NCBI GenBank assembly: GCA_964410725.1
Contig: CAYPID010000047.1
Coordinates: forward strand, 1-16,182
Direction of reading: 5' to 3'
DNA length: 16,182 bases
Source: CALAZP01 sp964410725
Lineage (GTDB): Bacteria > Bacteroidota > Bacteroidia > Chitinophagales > Saprospiraceae
Of this stretch, positions 7,601 to 15,678 are shown piece after piece. The notes under the pieces were generated by a model, which had not been told where the DNA came from, did no database searches, and was given only the letters and a program-made list of their open reading frames with translations. The translations under genes and the position numbers were made by a program. Position 1 is the first letter of the stretch; every line of letters starts with the position of its first letter.

Positions 7601-9490
7601 TTCTTCAGAAACCAACAAACTAAACCCTTGATTAGCTATTGAGCTGCCCGAACGAGCTCTCAAAGTATAAGTTCCATAGCCAAAACTTTCTTCCGAAACC
7701 AAGCCCGTGGGACGATTGATTGATACCCCACACCCATCAAAACCATTATCCGTGATATTGGCAGAAATACTTCCATCTGGGTTATCTAAATTAACTGGAA
7801 AAAAACCTGAATTGGATAGTTCACAGTCATTAAAATCTATGAGGAGTGCTTCATTGGTGCATAGATTTCCGCAGGTAGTAACAACTTGATCTTCCGGTAC
7901 GAGTATGTTGTAGTGATGAACTGCAGAAAAATTGACCGTCATTCTACAGGTATCTGAAAGATCATTTCCTTCATTAGCAGAAAATACCCGATAGCTGCGA
8001 ATTACAGTTCCTTCGCCACAGTCGTCAACTTCAGCTAGAGTGCCTAAATTTTCTAATTGGTAGGAAGAATCCGGTTGTACCGTAAGGACGTTTTCTAATG
8101 TTAGGGAATCCTCGAAGTATATATTCCAATTATCCGTCCCTTCTTCAATCCCTTGACCATCCTCATCAGGATTATTTGGTAGATAATCTGAAGGATCTAC
8201 CTCCATGATAGGTACCATGTTCGAATGGCAATTGCCATTAGCACTATTGTTTCCTAAATTATTCCAAAACATCCTATTACTACTACACCCATTAATAATT
8301 TGTACATAAGGTTCTCCACAGGGCTGATTGTTGGGTTCACTAGTTGCCCATTTGGTATAGGCTACCTCTTCGCAATTCACCCATTGGTATTCGCAAGTTT
8401 CCGGATTTCTATAAAAACCAATCCATATATTATTGGACGTTAATCCTGCAACAAAAGCATTTTCTTCCTCACTGCCGATGCAGGTTAAATACCCCCCATT
8501 TGCTCGAGTGACAGAATCTCCTGTGGTCCAATTGGTCGGTTCACTATAGACATAATAGTGGTGACCATTAAAAAATCCACCGTAGGTAAACCCGGGAATT
8601 TCTCCTCCCAAAGCGTTAGAATTAGGGGTAATTTCTAGATTACAGCCAGAATAAATTGGAGCATATCTGGGGATATCTGTACAAAACAACTCTACAGTTG
8701 GCACATCCCTGCATAAGATTTGGGTTTCCACCTTACCAGTAAAAAGTTGTTTAGCCTCCTCAGCTGAAAGCGCTCGATTCCAGATTCCAATGTCGTCTAT
8801 CTTTCCATCCCAAGCATCAAAAGCAGCCACTGCCTTTCTTCCTATATTAAAAGTTTTTCCTTTCCAATTTAAAGGCAAAATGTTATTTATTGAAGGAGCA
8901 GTATCCCTTTCAATTTCATTTCCATTATAATAAATGACCCATGTACTATCACTAAAATTAACACTTAGTACTAAATGGTGCCATGTATTAGCTTCCTGAT
9001 TACTCACGGCCTCTCCCCAATTTCCAAATAAGGAGCCTTCATCTGGCACCCTCAACATTATTCCCGTGTTTGGAAATCCAGTTATATGAAAGGCATTGTC
9101 CTTACTCCCTAAATGATTATCGGAATCACCCAATGCCAAAACACGACCCGGGGACCTTGATTGATTGGACCAATACCAAGCGCTCAGGGAGAACCCATCT
9201 ACTAAATCATTAAATGAATTGTTGTAATCTATGTCGATAAACGAAGAGGAATTTCCAGGGAATTCATAGGCTTTATTGGGTTCTCCATGTCTATCTTCTG
9301 TTGGCGTTACCGTTCCCAATATGGCTCCATTATTCTCATTCCCGCTCTCATCCATCACGTTCCCGTTAAACGGCCACCAACCAATTAAACCTTCTTGAGG
9401 CAAATAAGCAGGTAACTCTTGGGTCCATACTTGCTGTACATTTAAAATGAGGATTAGAAGTATCCCCTTCTTGAAATTGCTAGGATTCAT
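4622..9490 (-). CDS. Giant T9SS-secreted multidomain surface protein (LamG, C-type lectin, dockerin-like, sorting domain)
   Basis: A 1622-residue secreted protein. The frame is open up to 9610, but the ATG at 9490 is chosen because it begins a clear signal peptide (MNPSNFKKGILLILILN, then cleavage near 23-25). In order: a LamG/concanavalin-like domain (about 30-250, opening GLIGWWPFNG); a C-type lectin-like domain (about 300-433) with WIGF and the Ca-binding sugar motif Glu385-Pro-Asn; a second jelly-roll-like region (about 550-730); a long immunoglobulin/HYR-like region rich in Cys (about 735-1230); a carboxypeptidase-regulatory-like fold (about 1232-1285); a dockerin-like pair with VTTQDL (near 1292) and ADVDGSGYISTYDI (near 1317); a cohesin-like segment (about 1415-1500); and a type A T9SS sorting domain (about 1535-1622, beginning QNYPNPFN). 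It probably ends on the cell surface and binds glycans. No catalytic domain is recognised. It is divergent from the sugar dehydrogenase/mannosidase operon. Confidence 0.88.
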   Translation of the reverse strand: MNPSNFKKGILLILILNVQQVWTQELPAYLPQEGLIGWWPFNGNVMDESGNENNGAILGTVTPTEDRHGEPNKAYEFPGNSSSFIDIDYNNSFNDLVDGFSLSAWYWSNQSRSPGRVLALGDSDNHLGSKDNAFHITGFPNTGIMLRVPDEGSLFGNWGEAVSNQEANTWHHLVLSVNFSDSTWVIYYNGNEIERDTAPSINNILPLNWKGKTFNIGRKAVAAFDAWDGKIDDIGIWNRALSAEEAKQLFTGKVETQILCRDVPTVELFCTDIPRYAPIYSGCNLEITPNSNALGGEIPGFTYGGFFNGHHYYVYSEPTNWTTGDSVTRANGGYLTCIGSEEENAFVAGLTSNNIWIGFYRNPETCEYQWVNCEEVAYTKWATSEPNNQPCGEPYVQIINGCSSNRMFWNNLGNNSANGNCHSNMVPIMEVDPSDYLPNNPDEDGQGIEEGTDNWNIYFEDSLTLENVLTVQPDSSYQLENLGTLAEVDDCGEGTVIRSYRVFSANEGNDLSDTCRMTVNFSAVHHYNILVPEDQVVTTCGNLCTNEALLIDFNDCELSNSGFFPVNLDNPDGSISANITDNGFDGCGVSINRPTGLVSEESFGYGTYTLRARSGSSIANQGFSLLVSEEDYSDRAIVADIRQKGTDDDGWAFLLSGEKVAEGPGNSVPTNYPDWYIIQIRITPDSLSFSINNNVMYQTSDLDLERICGRVLIGAFANSLYDDFEFIPYQENGSLVTEEISKLEVEHLGCDMVNVSFSDRILPTEIGACYLVERKYRMINWCEFDGEGSPWVLLNSEEVGGPYRAEVEYQSSNESINVDDLTVIHFYNEMGVLVDSLVFGAYQEGTVESHTFLESTESLDVPFAQGFFEYTQKIEVYDAIPPLIQELDAETIFSNAQSDDDCLGRIQKEWSVIDSCLVATDWQIVSAGLDLDVSTTEEFVSDQNILESLTKIDLYTLQLDAEVPLGQHAIEIVIADLCGNTATYHFRYSVVDSLPPIPICHTDLEVSLENLEEFPLPSVEVSASSLLLSAGMDCSGVTPSAKAYKWDSTIPLVSESGIYLDLRDMEGSIVINFEATEESGVFHNIIIPEVDTFAENSGVTTLVLEGGRLYGPCVPYSNFPMTNLYIGNETVAGISTSGSKSNRSIVCEEGGGDWEDMVLTVDTGKFIRVSTLDLLQMEAGFNQTLSEHLIFDCSELGDQLVLVVVSDEADNKDYCVTNIQISDSQRYCEEIAVISGLIVTEKNHPVQDVDLTLNSEASTKTDLLGRYRFRNLIKGNDYSVIPSFDGDWLEGVTTQDLLMITKHILVVENLITPYQLLAADVDGSGYISTYDIVQLRQLILQNKTNIETNKSWKFIPADFEFTDPSNPWLDSIPEFININNLQSYAQADFIAIKIGDVNLSRFERENFSVRRITPIWVEANHLSDGKSEMIFKMKEYDIEGFQFAIEFGVLKLVELQEGFLKEENFGKTKLDDGVLLVSWNGEMSDQVPELFSMVVAAPDGINPLNHITLLDEELRGEIYWTNGEIGAVGIKEVLQTNIQMGQNYPNPFNTETTIELVLPQMKNLELQITNIEGRLIKEFRGNFEKGTHQIKLDRSFIKEEGVYYYTLKAGDFYATRKMIVID

Positions 9491-9495
9491 TTTTT

Positions 9496-9512
9496 TCGGT
9501 TTTTGATACCGA
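9496..9512 (-). promoter_or_regulatory. Small hairpin just upstream of the surface-protein start codon
   Basis: TCGGT (9496-9500) and ACCGA (9508-9512) form a 5-bp stem around a 7-base loop. On the minus strand it ends 5 bases before the ATG at 9490, where a ribosome would sit. It may affect translation. The 226-base divergent region 9491-9716 is otherwise AT-rich, and I found no full-match promoter in it on either strand. Confidence 0.25.
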
Positions 9513-9716
9513 TAAATGTAAGGCCCAACAATATTATTTCGAAGAAAAAATGCTCTCATTATATTGATAGTATTTTTTGAACCTATATTTTCCCAATTCT
9601 GAACATCCATTTAAACGATCACTTAACTTTTTCCAACATCTTCCCATATCAATCACTCTTTGCAATTTTTTTAAGTATTTTAATCTTCATTTTAAATCAT
9701 TTTACAGACCCAACTC

Positions 9717-12700
9717 ATGTTTGCCAAATCCTCTAATCCAATCATTTTCATTTGCTTAATAAGCTTAATGCTCATAGGCTGCCAAACCACTCCTCGTCAT
9801 ATCATACTTTTACAAAACTCTATACCAGAAGATTGGGATAAAGTCCAACAATGGGCAGCTCAACAAGAGCTCCAAGTTCTTTTCAAAGATTCTCTCCCAC
9901 AACTGGATGAATCTCTTTTGCGTCAGACCGTCGGAGTAATTATTCAAAGTTCCTATAATGCCCGGTTAACGTCCCAAGAAAAAACGCTCTTAACCAGATA
10001 TAAGGAAGCCGGGGGAACCATACTTGCCTTAGATTTTGATCTCCTAAACGAGTATGAAACTCGGTGGTTACCTATCCAAATACAACAATCTAATTCTAGG
10101 ACCTCTGAACTGATAGATTTATTGGCCACCCTGACCCAACTATCTTTACCGCAATACCGATCTCTCAACACCCCTACCTTGCCAGAGGAGAATCGATTTA
10201 GCAAACAAGTCTTAGATTTCAATTTAGATGAGCCTATGGAAATGGCTGAAATTCCCAAACAAGGAATTTTATTGGTGGAAAGAAGAGGAGCCATCAAATT
10301 TTTTGATTTTAACAGCAATCAGACCACCCTAATAGATACGCTCCCCGTCGCTTATCAGAATGAAGATGGCTTGTTGGGCTTAGCCGTTGACCCCAACTAT
10401 CCTGACAACCACTGGATTTACCTTTTTTATTCTCCACCTACAGAAGAACCTATCCAACGGATATCGAGATTTGAATTTGCTGATTATCAATTAGACCGAG
10501 CTTCCGAAAAAATCATTTTGGAGTTTCCTTTAATCCGAAAGTGCTGCCATTCTGGTGGAGGCTTAGAATTTGGTCCAGATGGCCTGTTATACATCGGCAC
10601 TGGTGACAATACCAATCCTTTTGAATCCAATGGATTCGCTCCAATAGATGAAAGGCCTGGCCGCGCACTTTGGGACGCCCAAAAATCTGCCGCCAATACC
10701 AACGACCTCAGGGGAAAAATCCTTCGAATTCAACCGGAAGCAGATGGCACCTACTCCATTCCAGCCGGCAACCTTTTTCCCGAAGGGACCCCTAATACTC
10801 GACCTGAAATCTATGTTATGGGGTGTCGAAACCCCTTTAGATTCGATATCGACCCCTCAACTGGTTACCTTTATTGGGGGGACGTTGGTCCAGATGCTGG
10901 GCAGTCCGATTCCACCCGAGGCCCTAAGGGAATGGGCGAATTTAACCAGGCTCGTCAAGCTGGATTTTGGGGGTGGCCTTACACCAGAGGCAATAATCAA
11001 TCGTACAGAGATTACGATTTTACCACACAATCCTCCGGGCCTCATTTTGACCCTCAAGCCATTATCAATAATTCTCCTAATAATTCCGGATTACAAGAGT
11101 TACCTCCAGTGCAGTCCTCTTTTATTTGGTATTCTTACGACTCTTCAGAAGAGTTCCCCTGGCTCGATAAAGGAGGTGTTAACCCTATGGCTGGCCCCGT
11201 GTACCGAAGTACCTATCACGGAGACCATTTTCCCGAGTATTTCGAGGGCAAATTGTTCGTTTACGAGTGGATGCGAGATTGGATTTATGTGGTGACCATG
11301 GATAAAAATGGTGAATATGTCAAAGCAGATCCATTCATGCCCAACACTGAATTTTCCCATCCCATGGATATGTTTTTCGCCACAGATGGCCATTTGTACC
11401 TTTTGGAATACGGTCAAAAATGGAACGCCAAAAATTTAGATGCACGGTTGAGTAAAATCACTTATAACAACGGAAATAGGGCGCCTTCGGCAAAAATAAC
11501 CGCCTCCCAATCCGTCGGAAAGGTTCCGCTTACTGTTGAATTCTCCGCTCAATCTTCAGTGGATTTTGATGGGGATCCCCTTCGTTTTAATTGGAAAGTC
11601 GAACCACTCCAATTCTCATCAAAAGGATCCAATACATCGATTACTTTTGACGAACCTGGAATCTATACAGTAGAACTGGAGGTTGTAGATCCTTCGGGAA
11701 ATAGAAATACTGCTTTTCAAAAAATTATTGCTGGCAATTCACCTCCTACCGTGGAGATTCAAACCGATATTCAAGATTTTGTCTACTGGAAAAATCGGAA
11801 AATCCCTTATAAAGTTTTAGTCACCGATGAGGAAGATGGGGAATCTACTCAGGGTGGGGGCATCTCCCAAGAAGACGTCCAGGTCACCTTGACCTATATA
11901 CCTGAGGGAAAAGACGCCATTCTGGCACACTTAGGTCACCAACAGGGAATGATCAGTCTCGGTGAACAATTGGTTGATGGCTCTGATTGCAAAGCCTGCC
12001 ACGGTATTCAAGAAAAAGTTAATGGTCCATCCTATCTCGATATAGCCAGTCGATATTCCAGTGAGGATAAAAATTATTTAATCAGCAAAATCATAAAAGG
12101 AGGTTCTGGAGTTTGGGGGGAAGCCATGATGTCTGCCCATCCTCAACTATCCGTTGAAGAAACTGGTCAAATTGTCGACTATATATTGAGTTTGGACCCC
12201 AGTGAACAACCCCCTTCCAAGAACATGCCTTTGGAAGGTACGATTGCTTTTGATATGCACAATGAAGAGGATATTCCCGGCAAATACCTACTCAATGTTT
12301 ATTATTTGGATAAAGGATACCCTTCTATTCCTGAAAGTAAATTATCCGTTGGACAGCAAATAACGTTTACCCCACCTTTATTGGAAGCGGAATCTGCTCA
12401 GGAAATGTCTGAGGGGGTAGGACCCTGGAATTTTATGGATGCCACAGTAATTGGATCGGTTTCCCATGACAAACACCTTGGGTTTTATCCTATCGGTTTC
12501 GATCGATTGGAGGCCATTAGATTTTGCGGTGTATACGCAGGCAATTACCCTTATAAAGGAAGGGTTGAGATTCATAAAGATTCCCCTGATGGACCTCTTT
12601 TGGGACAACAAAATTTAGCCTATTATCATCCGGAAAAAGGGGAAATGGTTATCTATGACATTCCATTGGAAAAGACTTCGGGGCCAGGTCGATTGTATTT

Positions 12701-12776
12701 GGTATTTAAAAACGACGAAGATCCCGATCAATATGTGATTAACCCCAATTGGATGATGTTACAATACAACCGGTAA
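9717..12776 (+). CDS. PQQ-dependent sugar dehydrogenase lipoprotein with ThuA-like remnant, PKD, cytochrome c and CBM6-like domains
   Basis: A 1019-residue lipoprotein; the signal peptide ends in a lipobox, LIGC with Cys22. Residues about 29-115 resemble a shortened ThuA domain (Rossmann-like, with YKEAGGTILALD near 99-110). About 165-580 is the six-bladed propeller of the glucose/sorbosone dehydrogenase family, expected to bind PQQ and oxidise sugars. Its active-site-like HSGGGLEFGPDGLLYIGTGD begins at His278, preceded by adjacent Cys276 and Cys277. A PKD domain (about 589-667) and a linker lead to a class I cytochrome c (about 745-830) with heme motif CKACH (Cys758, Cys761, His762) and Met804 or Met805 as likely sixth ligand. 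The last part (about 888-1019) resembles a CBM6-type beta-sandwich. Electrons would pass from PQQ to the attached heme. The stop codon overlaps the next gene's ATG (TAATG), so the two are probably coupled. The real substrate is unknown. Confidence 0.88.
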   Translation: MFAKSSNPIIFICLISLMLIGCQTTPRHIILLQNSIPEDWDKVQQWAAQQELQVLFKDSLPQLDESLLRQTVGVIIQSSYNARLTSQEKTLLTRYKEAGGTILALDFDLLNEYETRWLPIQIQQSNSRTSELIDLLATLTQLSLPQYRSLNTPTLPEENRFSKQVLDFNLDEPMEMAEIPKQGILLVERRGAIKFFDFNSNQTTLIDTLPVAYQNEDGLLGLAVDPNYPDNHWIYLFYSPPTEEPIQRISRFEFADYQLDRASEKIILEFPLIRKCCHSGGGLEFGPDGLLYIGTGDNTNPFESNGFAPIDERPGRALWDAQKSAANTNDLRGKILRIQPEADGTYSIPAGNLFPEGTPNTRPEIYVMGCRNPFRFDIDPSTGYLYWGDVGPDAGQSDSTRGPKGMGEFNQARQAGFWGWPYTRGNNQSYRDYDFTTQSSGPHFDPQAIINNSPNNSGLQELPPVQSSFIWYSYDSSEEFPWLDKGGVNPMAGPVYRSTYHGDHFPEYFEGKLFVYEWMRDWIYVVTMDKNGEYVKADPFMPNTEFSHPMDMFFATDGHLYLLEYGQKWNAKNLDARLSKITYNNGNRAPSAKITASQSVGKVPLTVEFSAQSSVDFDGDPLRFNWKVEPLQFSSKGSNTSITFDEPGIYTVELEVVDPSGNRNTAFQKIIAGNSPPTVEIQTDIQDFVYWKNRKIPYKVLVTDEEDGESTQGGGISQEDVQVTLTYIPEGKDAILAHLGHQQGMISLGEQLVDGSDCKACHGIQEKVNGPSYLDIASRYSSEDKNYLISKIIKGGSGVWGEAMMSAHPQLSVEETGQIVDYILSLDPSEQPPSKNMPLEGTIAFDMHNEEDIPGKYLLNVYYLDKGYPSIPESKLSVGQQITFTPPLLEAESAQEMSEGVGPWNFMDATVIGSVSHDKHLGFYPIGFDRLEAIRFCGVYAGNYPYKGRVEIHKDSPDGPLLGQQNLAYYHPEKGEMVIYDIPLEKTSGPGRLYLVFKNDEDPDQYVINPNWMMLQYNR

Positions 12777-15004
12777 TGAAAAATATTCGCCCTCTGCTCT
12801 ACTTGATTTTAGTGCTACTCAATAGTTGCTCATCCGATTACAACAGTAATTCTCTTATGGATCTGCAACACTTGGTAGATCCACTCATAGGCACTGGTTT
12901 TCACGGCCATACCTATCCCGGACCTTCTGCTCCTCATGGACAAATTCAATTGAGTCCAGATACCCATATCCTGGGTTGGGAAGCCAGTAGTGGCTATCAT
13001 TACGATGACTCTACCTTATATGGATTTTCTCACAATCATCTAAGTGGCACTGGAATTGGTGATTTGGGAGACTTTTTATTTCTACCTTTTACTGGGTCTG
13101 TTAATGGAGTTGGCAAACCAGTGGGGATACTGAATCATAGTTTAGAAAAAGCAGCACTGGGTTTCTATCAGATACTGCTCCAACCTTGGAATATTGACGT
13201 CCAATTAACGGCATCGGAGCGGGTAGGATGGCACCAATATACCTACCCACAAGATGCCGAAGCTCAAGTTATGTTGGATCTGAGTCATGTCCTGCAGCCT
13301 AACTGGGGGCACCGATTAGATTCTGCAACATTCGAATGGGTAGATTCCTTTACTATTAGGGCTTATCGTCAGACCAGTGGATGGGCCCATTTCGATCCTG
13401 TTTGGATGTATGCCCGTTTTGATCATCCTATTCAAGAGATTAAAAGTTTGGAGCCTGGGCGTCAAACTGCCCAAGCTGAAACAGTATTTTTGAATTTTGG
13501 AAGACTCCAACAACCCCTTAATCTAAAAGTAAGCCTTTCCAATACAAGTCCAGAAGGTGCATTAGTCAACTACAATACCCTTTCGGAAAACCTTTCCTTT
13601 GAGGAGGTAAGAATCAATACCATAACTCAATGGAATAATAAATTAGCTGCTATTGAAATTGTCACTAGTGACAGCAGTGTCCTAAAAAACTTTTATACCA
13701 GTTTATACCATACCCATCTGGCTCCTCTATTATTTTCAGATGCTGACGGCACTTATAGAGGGTTAGATCAGGAAATTCATCAGAATAAAACGTTAAACCG
13801 ATATTCAGCCTATTCCCTTTGGGATGTATTTAGAAGTTGGGGTCCCCTTATGACGATTTTGGAACCAGCATCATTTAGAAACTGGTGTTATGACCTTTTA
13901 AATCAATACCGAGAAGGGGGGTTACTCCCTAAATGGCCATTGCAAGGAAATTATACCGGAACCATGGTCGGCTATCCAGCGGTAGCATTATTTTACGATG
14001 CCCTTCAAAAAGACCTAATCGATACCCTATCTGACGAATTCTTGAAAGCGGGGCTGGTTTCTTCACAGTGGCAACCTGAATTTGTGGAAAAGCATAAAGG
14101 CACAAGAGCTGAAAGAGTGATGCCACTTCCTATTTATTATAAAGAAAATTACGATTACATCCCTTATAATAAAATTCCAGAATCCGTTTCTTATGGACTG
14201 GAAATGTCCTTTTACGATTGGTGTATTTCTGGAATGGCACAAAAATTAGGTAAAAATGAAATTCACCAAAAATATTTGAATAAAGCCAATGCCTATCGCC
14301 ATTATTTTGACCCATCCGTTGGTTTTATGAGAGGTCGGCATGAAGATGGAACATGGGAACCTAATTTCGATCCCAATTATTCCGAACACCTTAATGGACC
14401 TTTTGTGGAAGGGAATTCCTGGCAGTGGACTCCATTTGTTTTGCACGATCCCCAAGGCCTGCAAGAATTAATGGGAGGACCTCGTGCATTCGGAGACTGG
14501 TTAGATCAACTATTCACCACTTCAAGTGAGGTTTCTGGAGCAAATGCCTCAATGGATATCACAGGATTAATTGGACAATATGCCCATGGCAATGAACCCA
14601 GCCACCATGTGCCTTATCTTTATAGATGGACCGATCGACCATGGAAAACCAACCAAATTTTGGATACTATCCTCTATAATTTTTACGAACCCTCCCCTGA
14701 GGGCATTATAGGAAATGAGGATTGTGGTCAAATGTCAGCTTGGTATATCCTCAATGCTATTGGTCTGTATCAAATGACCCCAGGGAATCCAACCTTTTTT
14801 ATCGGAAGACCCATTGTTGAGGAAGCCAAAATAAGATTGAACCAGGGGTATTTTACCATAAAGGTGCATGGAAATAGCAGAACCAATAAATATCTCGAAA
14901 AAGCCAAATTGAATGGGACTCTTTTAAAAGAATTTTCCATTGATTATTCAGTTATCCAACCTGGAGGCCAACTTGAAATTTGGATGACTGATCGATATAA
15001 TTAA
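12776..15004 (+). CDS. GH92 family alpha-mannosidase, lipoprotein
   Basis: A 742-residue glycoside hydrolase family 92 exo-alpha-mannosidase, a Ca-dependent inverting enzyme. The frame is open upstream to 12749, but the ATG at 12776 is chosen because it begins a lipoprotein signal (MKNIRPLLYLILVLLNSC, Cys18) and overlaps the previous stop as TAATG. The N-terminal beta-sandwich starts at about residue 30 with VDPLIGTG and GHTYPGPSAPHGQIQLSPD. The C-terminal (alpha/alpha)6-barrel region carries YSLWDVFRSWGPL, VEGNSWQW with Glu545 (expected general acid) and GNEDCGQMSAW (646-656, expected base carboxylates and Ca contacts). Length is close to the family's usual 720-760. It would remove terminal alpha-mannose from glycans such as yeast mannan or N-glycans, outside the cytoplasm. 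The coupling to the sugar dehydrogenase suggests that released or exposed sugars are oxidised; this is inference. It is convergent with the XRE gene, with a 17-base gap and no terminator seen. Confidence 0.93.
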   Translation: MKNIRPLLYLILVLLNSCSSDYNSNSLMDLQHLVDPLIGTGFHGHTYPGPSAPHGQIQLSPDTHILGWEASSGYHYDDSTLYGFSHNHLSGTGIGDLGDFLFLPFTGSVNGVGKPVGILNHSLEKAALGFYQILLQPWNIDVQLTASERVGWHQYTYPQDAEAQVMLDLSHVLQPNWGHRLDSATFEWVDSFTIRAYRQTSGWAHFDPVWMYARFDHPIQEIKSLEPGRQTAQAETVFLNFGRLQQPLNLKVSLSNTSPEGALVNYNTLSENLSFEEVRINTITQWNNKLAAIEIVTSDSSVLKNFYTSLYHTHLAPLLFSDADGTYRGLDQEIHQNKTLNRYSAYSLWDVFRSWGPLMTILEPASFRNWCYDLLNQYREGGLLPKWPLQGNYTGTMVGYPAVALFYDALQKDLIDTLSDEFLKAGLVSSQWQPEFVEKHKGTRAERVMPLPIYYKENYDYIPYNKIPESVSYGLEMSFYDWCISGMAQKLGKNEIHQKYLNKANAYRHYFDPSVGFMRGRHEDGTWEPNFDPNYSEHLNGPFVEGNSWQWTPFVLHDPQGLQELMGGPRAFGDWLDQLFTTSSEVSGANASMDITGLIGQYAHGNEPSHHVPYLYRWTDRPWKTNQILDTILYNFYEPSPEGIIGNEDCGQMSAWYILNAIGLYQMTPGNPTFFIGRPIVEEAKIRLNQGYFTIKVHGNSRTNKYLEKAKLNGTLLKEFSIDYSVIQPGGQLEIWMTDRYN

Positions 15005-15021
15005 AGAAATTATCAATAGTG

Positions 15022-15222
15022 CTACGGAACTTCAAATTGAAACAATTGCTCAATGGTGATTTCAAATAAAATGGCCATTTTAAATGCTGTCGTCAAACTA
15101 GGATCAAATTTTTCTTTTTCAATCGCATTGATAGTTTGACGAGACACTCCAATTTCTTTAGCTAAATCCTCTTGGGTCATCTTCATCCGAAGTCGATTTT
15201 CTTTTACCTTATTTTTCATCAA
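15022..15222 (-). CDS. Small XRE-family (Cro/CI-type) repressor
   Basis: A 66-residue DNA-binding protein that is almost entirely a helix-turn-helix domain. The HTH spans about residues 16-35 (TQEDLAKEIGVSRQTINAIE), followed by the usual KFDPSLTTAFKMAILFEITIEQLF. The first two codons are both ATG, and the start may be the second (15219), since relatives begin MKN. Such short XRE proteins are commonly paired with a small integral membrane protein, and that is the case here: the membrane protein gene lies upstream with only 14 bases between. The pair of palindromes at the operon promoter is the obvious candidate binding site, which would make the operon self-regulated. The trigger signal is unknown. 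Confidence 0.9.
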   Translation of the reverse strand: MMKNKVKENRLRMKMTQEDLAKEIGVSRQTINAIEKEKFDPSLTTAFKMAILFEITIEQLFQFEVP

Positions 15223-15236
15223 GTATTTTAATAGGT

Positions 15237-15629
15237 TTAACTGTATTTTTTCCTATACCAAAGGACAGTAGCTAGATAGGTAATCCCCATAAACCCAACT
15301 AAAATACCAATTTCTGCATCCCAATTAATTATATCAACCGTATCTAATAAGGCATAGGAGAGTCCAAAAACAACTCCCAATCCCAGAGTCAGTCCCATAG
15401 ATTCCAAGTGGATTTTCTTTTCTAACTCATCATAATCTTGTAATAACTTGATATTTGCCCGAATCATTCCAATTCCTAAAATGGTATTTAAAAGAATCAA
15501 TCCTATTTTGAGTAGGCTATTACTCGGCCACCACATTAAAGAACCAAAGGTAGCCAAAGCTAAACTCCCTACCCAAGACCAGGTCCAAATGGCCAATTGG
15601 ATAATTCTGTTGTTTCTATTTGCATTCAT
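15237..15629 (-). CDS. Four-helix integral membrane protein paired with an XRE regulator
   Basis: A 130-residue inner membrane protein. Hydrophobic helices are seen at about 9-31, 39-58, 77-98 and 105-125. The cytoplasmic-looking loop between helices 2 and 3 holds DYDELEKKIHLES (65-77), which resembles the DELQRRIQLEA-type motif of small membrane proteins often encoded beside short XRE repressors in many bacteria. The N- and C-termini carry Asn/Arg and Arg-Lys-Lys, consistent with both ends inside. It is the first gene of a two-gene operon with the XRE regulator, transcribed from a well-matched promoter. Function is unknown; it might sense envelope state and control the regulator, but nothing here proves that. 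Confidence 0.82.
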   Translation of the reverse strand: MNANRNNRIIQLAIWTWSWVGSLALATFGSLMWWPSNSLLKIGLILLNTILGIGMIRANIKLLQDYDELEKKIHLESMGLTLGLGVVFGLSYALLDTVDIINWDAEIGILVGFMGITYLATVLWYRKKYS

Positions 15630-15651
15630 TTTGTAAAGTTTTATTTACAAA
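15630..15651. promoter_or_regulatory. Palindromic operator 1 at the membrane protein/XRE promoter
   Basis: TTTGTAAA (15630-15637) and TTTACAAA (15644-15651) are a perfect 8-bp inverted repeat with a GTTTTA spacer. It sits immediately before the ATG of the membrane protein gene (minus-strand start at 15629) and overlaps the -7 box. It is most likely the site of the co-encoded XRE repressor. Confidence 0.65.
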
Positions 15652-15678
15652 TATAATAGGGGTTTCATTAATTGTCAA
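15648..15678 (-). promoter_or_regulatory. Bacteroidota-type promoter of the membrane protein/XRE operon
   Basis: On the minus strand, TTG (15678-15676) is followed after 20 bases by TATATTTG (15655-15648), a full match to TTG-N19/20-TAnnTTTG. The predicted leader is short, about 12-15 bases. Both elements are overlapped by palindromes, as expected for a repressor-controlled promoter. This is the best promoter match found in the window. Confidence 0.7.

Noticed and set aside
9491..9610. N-terminal extension of the giant surface protein (40 extra residues)
   Set aside because: The signal peptide begins at the internal Met encoded at 9490, so a start at 9610 would place it out of position. The start at 9559 (MRAFFLRN) has the same problem.
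10648..11295. 215-residue + strand frame inside the dehydrogenase gene
   Set aside because: It is an alternative-frame shadow of the conserved propeller domain, with no recognisable domain of its own.
12749..12775. Nine-residue extension of the GH92 protein
   Set aside because: The lipoprotein signal begins at the ATG at 12776, which overlaps the previous stop codon in the way coupled genes do.
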